The notes beneath the pieces were generated by a model. The model did not search any database. It worked only from the letters and a program-made list of their open reading frames with translations, and was not told the DNA's origin. A program made the translations under genes and the position numbers. Shown here piece by piece: positions 59,401-64,000 of a stretch of DNA of 64,000 nucleotides. Numbering within the stretch: the first letter of the stretch is position 1; every line of letters begins with the position of its first letter. This DNA comes from Parelaphostrongylus tenuis (taxonomy: Eukaryota; Nematoda; Chromadorea; Rhabditida; Metastrongylidae), in contig JAHQIW010004752.1 of NCBI GenBank assembly GCA_019055375.1, forward strand, positions 310,001 to 374,000, written 5' to 3'.

Positions 59401-62400
59401 CTCCATAACTCTTTCAGACTCCACTCTGAGTATTAGATAGGTGTAAAGCACGAGTTCAAAGTCGCTTCAAGCCTTTGACCGAATTCAAACCTTTCATTCA
59501 TTGTTGAAATTCAGTCGACTAATCATTTTTCCAGCGGAATGCTCGAGTGACGACGACTGTGGTGTGCATGGACTGTGCCTGACAAACCCTAACGACGGCG
59601 CAAGAGAGTGCTTCTGTCCAGGCGGCCGGTTTGGCGAGAGATGCCAAAAAGGTTTGTACAATTTTTATAGATCTTGGTTTCTCCATCATCGGATGTGATT
59701 ACTGGAGCGATTCCAACAAGATCTGACTACATAATGTAGCCCGATGTCATGAAATTGTAATAAATCAGCAAACGTCAATCGTAAAAGTGCGGGATATAGC
59801 CCAATGAAAGATGTTGGAGACATCGAAACCGGCCATCGTATATTCAAAGACAATCGACTGACGCACAATGGGTGAAACAAGATAACGTAAAACGAAAAAA
59901 CTGGTGAGCGAACAACAAAAGGTGGTCTTCAAAATCACTGTGACCATTCTGAAATATGTTTCAAAGTGATGAACATGGCGAAGTCGAAGATTAAGTGTGA
60001 CAAAAACTTTTATTAGGTGCTATTTTGAGTGCGAAAGAGAACTTTCAAGAATAAAAGAGACACTTTCTAGAGACTACGGCTATTGGTTCCGCTTCGGAAT
60101 TCAACGAGACGCTTTACATGCTGAGGGAAGTCGAGGACAACAAAATTTACTGGCGCATATTGAATGTGAGTTTTTTCACTGAACACATTTGCGAAAATGG
60201 CAAAGGTACAAAAAGGATGGTACAAAGAAAGAGAATTTTGACGGATTTGATTACTGTTCTGGATGGTAGCGCTGATTATCAAGAATTAACCATCAGAGAT
60301 CATCATTTTATATAAAACACTTAAGGATGAGATCGAGATGGTTCTGCGATATCCTGGCGAGTCTTGGATGGCCATAGGCTGGAAACCACACGATTTCGAA
60401 TGCCCTCGTTTTTTCCCCCAGCTGGGACTACCAGATTTTAGTCCTGATACTGTGTGTAAGAAGTTGCCTCACTTGCTTTTACTCTCATGAGTCAAGGCTT
60501 TTCATTCACTTCGTAATATAAGGTCGTTCCATAATTTTTGGCACTAGAGCAATAAACACTAAATTTATTAAAGAGAAGTAGTCAAAATTGTATGTTTTTA
60601 GTATCGTTCAATGACTCGTTCTCATGCGAACACTTTCGTATACAACATTTGCTTCAAAATAGAGCTGTCGTGGGAACAAATTCATTTGTTACTCGTACAT
60701 GAGTGGAGCGAAGAGGAAAATGCAAGTGGAACGGCGCGCAAGATCAAATGGAGCTTGGGGCGATGATAAGATTGCAGAAAGGGCGGATAGGATGTGGTTC
60801 GTGGAGTTCAAAGCTGGAAGGTACAGTCTGGAGGATCACTCGCCTTTGGGCCTTCCACAGGAAACTTCATTAATATTATGTGCTACCTCACTAGCATTTT
60901 CTCCTAGGCGCCATTCGTGGCGTGAGTAGCAAGCGAATCTGTTCCCACGACAGCTCCATCTTGGAACAAGTAGAGACAAGTTGTATACCAAAATGTTTAC
61001 AAGAAAATGCGTAGTTGAACGTAGTTGATACTGAAATCGTGCATTTTAAATCACCACTGTTCAATAAATTTAAAATTTATTGCTGTAGTTCCAAGGCTCA
61101 TGCAGTGACCCAGTAAATGCTGAACGAAAAAGATCTTGAAACATATCTCAGTTAAACAAACATCGCTGTCGTCCTCTTTTTAGCAAAACCACACAGAATT
61201 GATGCAAAGCCGATGGAATTTGTGTCTGATGTCAGTACTCCTCGAACGCGTTCTACCACTATTAAGGCTACGACGTTGAGATCTTCTACATCGTCCCCCG
61301 TCTCTTCCACCAAGGAAACCAGTGGTATTTTTTTGTGTTAATGCCTCTATTTGTGCGTTCAATGTTCTCAATGCCTTTCAGGAGAAGACTGCGGCCCGAA
61401 CGAGCAATGGTCATCATGTCCGGAGATGTCGAGAGAATGTGAACCATCTTGTGACTGGACTAGATTTCCAGAAACAATTCCTAACTGTCCACGTTCATGT
61501 GGCACTGCCAGATGCGTATGTAAGGTGTGTTTCGAAAGTTAGCTAGCGCAATTGAAATAAGAATTCTAAACACCAAGAAATCTCAGAGAATTATGATGTT
61601 TACATGAAAGGAAAGTGGAGAACCTTTCAATAGATTGCGACAAGATTTTTCACAACGTTTTCAAAGATTCTCACGGAGGTTGTTTGTAGGTTATATTATT
61701 CTTCATTCGTAGCACTGTAAATTGAAAAGATGTTGACGCCTAAAAATACTTTGATCGGAATATACGATAAAGAACTAATGACAAGGTTATAACTTTACAA
61801 TAGACTAACGAGAAGATGGAGGTCTCGTTAGATTTTCTCTTGATATAGTGGGCAATGACTCAAACGAATTGAAAGGAAAAGTTAGGTATCTTGATCGCAC
61901 CATGCCGATTGTTCAAGAAAGCCATCATTTTTGTGATTTCAATTTTTCTTGAAATTCACGGTAGAAACCTTGTTTATTTCAGGAAGGTTTTGTAAGGATG
62001 AACAATGACGAAGGAACGTGCGTTCCGTTCGAGTTTTGCGATAAAGAGGTTTTTTGCTCATATTAACATTAACATTAGTCACAGGTCAATCCTTTTCGGA
62101 CGATAAGGTCAATTCCACACCCAAGATTTCAACAGCTTTTTTTGCTGGATAGAGTTTCTTTCTTAACATTATTGGTAGTAAAATATTATTAGTTTACTAT
62201 ATTATTCGAAATCTCAAATTTTGGCAGTTTCAATGCTGTGCTTGGTCTGTGAAAAAACCTTTTAGTATAATTTAACAGCGTAGATAAAATTATGTTTCAG
62301 ACTAGGAATGCTTTGAGCACGGCAGGATCTGTAGACAACTTTTCATCAGACTATGCTAATACTTACTCGATATCAAAAATTTCGATGATTTCGGAGCTGA

Positions 62401-62888
62401 ATTTGGTTTTCTGAGGAAGTGCTGCATGAGCGAAAATAAATTTACGTTTCACATCTAGAGTTTTCCTCTCACTCAAGTCTATATGAACAAAAAAAAGAGA
62501 TTGTAGAGAAAATAATGGGCTGTTGGAATTATACAAAATATGAAGTTTTTCCTGAAACGAAGAAAGAGATTTTTTTCAAAAAATGAATGATGCGCGTCGC
62601 GTTCGGTGTTCATTATCTGCCGTCCGGAAAGGGTTAACAATGCAGCAGCTGCACAATGCTATAGCTGCGTCGATTTTCTCGCCTCCAGTACCAAATCCGT
62701 GTTTCAGGCTGAACCATCGTGTCCTGTAAATTCCACATGGGCTAAGTGCGGTGTGGCATGTGAACCAAGTTGCGCCAATATGTACGACACCGCACCGTGT
62801 CCAGCTACTTGCGAGAAGTCCGCTTGCACATGTGCTGACAACTACGTTCGTCATGAAGGCCACTGCATCTACTGGGGAGATTGTCCCG
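52504..62888 (+). CDS. Secreted LPMO-like / EGF / DOMON / TIL multidomain protein, 5' part (about 470 residues)
   Basis: Twelve exons: 52504-52657, 54654-54721, 55936-56018, 56341-56474, 59060-59158, 59535-59651, 60071-60165, 60326-60455, 61184-61324, 61382-61524, 61983-62048 and 62708-62888, all in phase, open at the 3' end. Signal peptide 1-16 ends CTA, so the mature chain starts HVRFTYPPARYP. Mature 1-130 is LPMO-like: His1, PPCGAPK, VPHMGGIRLEVL (His57), then CANCAIRITH and FYSCADVNIL. Two EGF domains follow (VCYCQPNFFGDQC; CFCPGGRFGERC), then a DOMON half (KIYWRILNDEIEMVLRYPGE, WMAIGWKP), a Ser/Thr-rich linker, and two TIL domains with ten cysteines each. EGF, linker and first-TIL exons are bounded mostly by phase-1 introns, as in shuffled extracellular proteins. 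The exon 8 acceptor (CTTAAG) is weak. Copper binding is inferred. Confidence 0.85.
55495..55824. repeat. ATGT/GTAT tetranucleotide microsatellite, about 330 bases
   Basis: Nearly uninterrupted (ATGT)n with interspersed GTGT and GCAT units, in intron 2 of the multidomain gene. Long open frames on both strands across it (Tyr-Met-Cys-Val or Tyr-Ile-His-Thr repeats) are artefacts. Confidence 0.95.
59060..59651 (+). other. Two EGF-like domains (exons 5 and 6)
   Basis: Exon 5: one short EGF, with TCLSHGTRKDGVCYCQPNFF then GDQC. Exon 6: a six-cysteine EGF, with ECSSDDDCGVHGLCLTNP and CFCPGGRFGERC. Each exon is phase 1 on both sides, the classical movable EGF exon. No calcium-binding DxNEC motif is seen. 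Confidence 0.85.
60071..60455 (+). other. N-terminal half of a DOMON domain (exons 7 and 8)
   Basis: NETLYMLREVEDNKIYWRIL joins in phase to NDEIEMVLRYPGESWMAIGW, the typical DOMON beta-sandwich start (ligand strand plus GW motif). The following strands, with the usual (M/H)..D and YT.DR-type motifs, are not encoded before the linker exon at 61184. Either an exon is missed or lost, or the domain is diverged. Confidence 0.65.
60525..61098 (+). mobile_element. Non-autonomous mariner-like element in intron 8
   Basis: Inverted repeats flank it: GAGCTGTCGTGGGAACA at about 60662-60678 matches the complement of TGTTCCCACGACAGCTC at about 60940, and outer arms GGCACTAGAGCAATAAA and TTTATTGCTGTAGTTCC also pair. 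Inside, the plus frame at 60699-60880 encodes GDDKIAERADRMWFVEFKAG and RYSLEDHSPLGLPQ, the mariner helix-turn-helix linker (WFxxFxxGxxSLED). The remaining transposase is deleted. Confidence 0.75.
61382..62888 (+). other. Two TIL (trypsin-inhibitor-like) cysteine-rich domains (exons 10-12)
   Basis: TIL 1 (exons 10 and 11) has ten cysteines from EDCGPNEQWSSC through RSCGTARCVCKEGF to GTCVPFEFC. TIL 2 (exon 12) has ten from PSCPVNSTWAKCGVACEPSC through KSACTCADNY to GHCIYWGDC. Cysteine spacing fits the family. Intron phases (0 within and between) differ from the phase-1 EGF exons. TIL domains inhibit serine proteases in nematodes, but the reactive loops here are not diagnostic, so an adhesive or structural role is also possible. 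Confidence 0.85.
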
Positions 62889-63009
62889 GTAAGTCATAAA
62901 GGGAAAATTTGTCATTGCGGAAAGTTTAACGCAAATTTCATAGCCTTGCTGGTTAAAAGATCAAAAAGGGTAAAGTCCTTGGCGATGGTCAATGACTGAG
63001 GGATGTCTT
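62889..63009. other. Start of intron 12 (donor GTAAGTC at 62889)
   Basis: The last coding exon ends in phase 1 before a consensus donor. No acceptor with an open in-phase exon is seen in the remaining 1.1 kb, so the next exon is probably beyond the edge. Confidence 0.5.
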
Positions 63010-63248
63010 ATGCGTTCCAGTTCATCTACTATCACTTGAGGTGTTTGAGCGCATATCCGACCTTTACAGTGATTCACGATGGCCTATCGATCTATCAAGT
63101 TAGTGGTACTATTCTACCAGACAAGTCTGGTGCCAGTTTTTCGAGCCGGGGAGATAGGACATTTGGTTCATCCTAGGCATGAAAATGAAGCGATAATCAC
63201 GTGCGGTTGCACAGCACCTTTAACCACTGCGTCACACGCCCCACCATG
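63010..63248 (-). repeat. SINE-like repeat, family S2, copy
   Basis: CAGTGATTCACGATGGCCTA, ACCAGACAAGTCTGGTGCCA, TCGAGCCGGGGAGATAGGAC and, at the tRNA-like head, TAACCACTGCGTCACACGCC. The best-preserved S2 copy in the window; it lies in the presumed last intron. Confidence 0.75.
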
Positions 63249-63249
63249 T

Positions 63250-64000
63250 ACCATAGTGGAGTGAATTTGCAAAATTGCTGAGTCGGTACGAGACATGAAG
63301 ATTATTTGGGTCGTGAAGATGGCACAAGTGATTGCTTCAGGGTAAAAAAAATGCTGTGGGAAACGCAAGCACCTTATGATCGAAGAGCTCACAAAGTTCA
63401 TCTTACTGCCGACGATGCGACGAAATGTGCAATTCAATTACGTCGAGAAGTAACCGAAGATAGAGAATTCTGGCAGTTATTTCTTGATACTTAGTGGCCT
63501 TCCTGATTTATACCAAAGGTTTTTCAAAAGCTTTTCATTATTGTTATCTTGTGTAGATGTTTCATATCAATATTTCGAAGGACACGGGTTGATATAAATC
63601 AAACAGCAAGAAAGTTATTGACCGTTTTGGGTAGAACGCGAGCTCAGTACTTCACACTTACAATTTCTATTTTTCCACTGAAGAGTACAAAAGCAGTCGA
63701 GCATCCGGAAACATGATATGACGGAGTCACGTTTTCGCTGAAAAACTTGTTATTACTCTAGGGTTTCCGTCTCCATATTCTCTCTTTAAGTGTCCTTAGA
63801 AAAGTTATTATTTGTTTTAAAGTGTTAGGAGGTGTAGAGGAAAAATTATTAATCGATTTGCCCTATTTCGATGACGGAACTTCAAATAAATTCTCAGACA
63901 GAACAGGGGTCGATGGAAAGCTGATTTCTCCGCACCCATGATCGCTGCGTAACGTAAGGAAAATTAGTGCTTTATATGGTACTGCATTAGAAAACCTGCT
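63250..64000. other. No exon recognised
   Basis: The open frame 63306-63494 (plus) contains RAHKVHLTADDATKCAIQLR and looks protein-like, but the only acceptor nearby (TGCTTCAG) reads into TAA in the required phase, so it is not joined to the gene upstream. Confidence 0.3.

Noticed and set aside
62606..62707. N-terminal extension of the second TIL frame (YSCVDFLASSTKSV region)
   Set aside because: Lies upstream of a good CGTGTTTCAG acceptor at 62707 that matches the phase of the previous exon; taken as intron.
1..64000. CRISPR arrays, bacterial promoters or operons
   Set aside because: The window is eukaryotic with spliced genes; no regularly spaced repeats of that kind were seen.

Overview
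The window looks like nuclear DNA of a parasitic nematode, most likely a hookworm-type strongylid. It is AT-rich (roughly 60-65 %). Real genes are split into short exons by GT-AG introns, acceptors are of the nematode TTTCAG kind, and two gene starts lie directly behind such an acceptor, as expected for spliced-leader trans-splicing. Decayed RTE-clade retrotransposons, mariner relics and tRNA-derived SINE-like repeats fill much of the rest. The genus assignment is inference. All gene models were built by eye from open frames, splice sites and exon phase; no transcript or database evidence was available.

Left end (1-1557, minus): the 5' part of a small secreted-protein gene leaving the window. 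From 1.6 to 15 kb there are two SINE-like families, an inverted-repeat element (7.4-7.75 kb), an RTE relic (8.25-8.95 kb), a mariner relic (13.1-13.4 kb), tRNA-like repeats and a few weak candidate exons. At 15.6-19.1 kb (minus) is a complete three-exon gene for a 115-residue secreted, probably helical protein.

Middle (19-45 kb): mostly repeats. There are three more RTE copies (22.7-24.9, 27.87-28.77 and 38.4-39.45 kb), a second mariner relic, hairpin elements, further SINE copies and several short candidate exons that need transcript support. At 45.4-48.6 kb (minus) a phase-consistent three-exon model encodes a small cysteine-rich secreted protein.

Right end (52.5 kb to the edge, plus): the main gene of the window. 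Twelve exons joined in consistent phase encode about 470 residues of a secreted multidomain protein that continues off the window. In order it has a signal peptide ending directly before a histidine, a copper-monooxygenase-like (LPMO-like) domain with a candidate histidine brace, two EGF domains, part of a DOMON domain, a Ser/Thr-rich linker and two ten-cysteine TIL domains. A histidine-brace domain joined to a DOMON domain (the fold of the cytochrome that feeds electrons to fungal LPMOs) is the most interesting observation here. One intron carries an ATGT microsatellite and another a mariner-like element placed just where the second half of the DOMON domain should be encoded.
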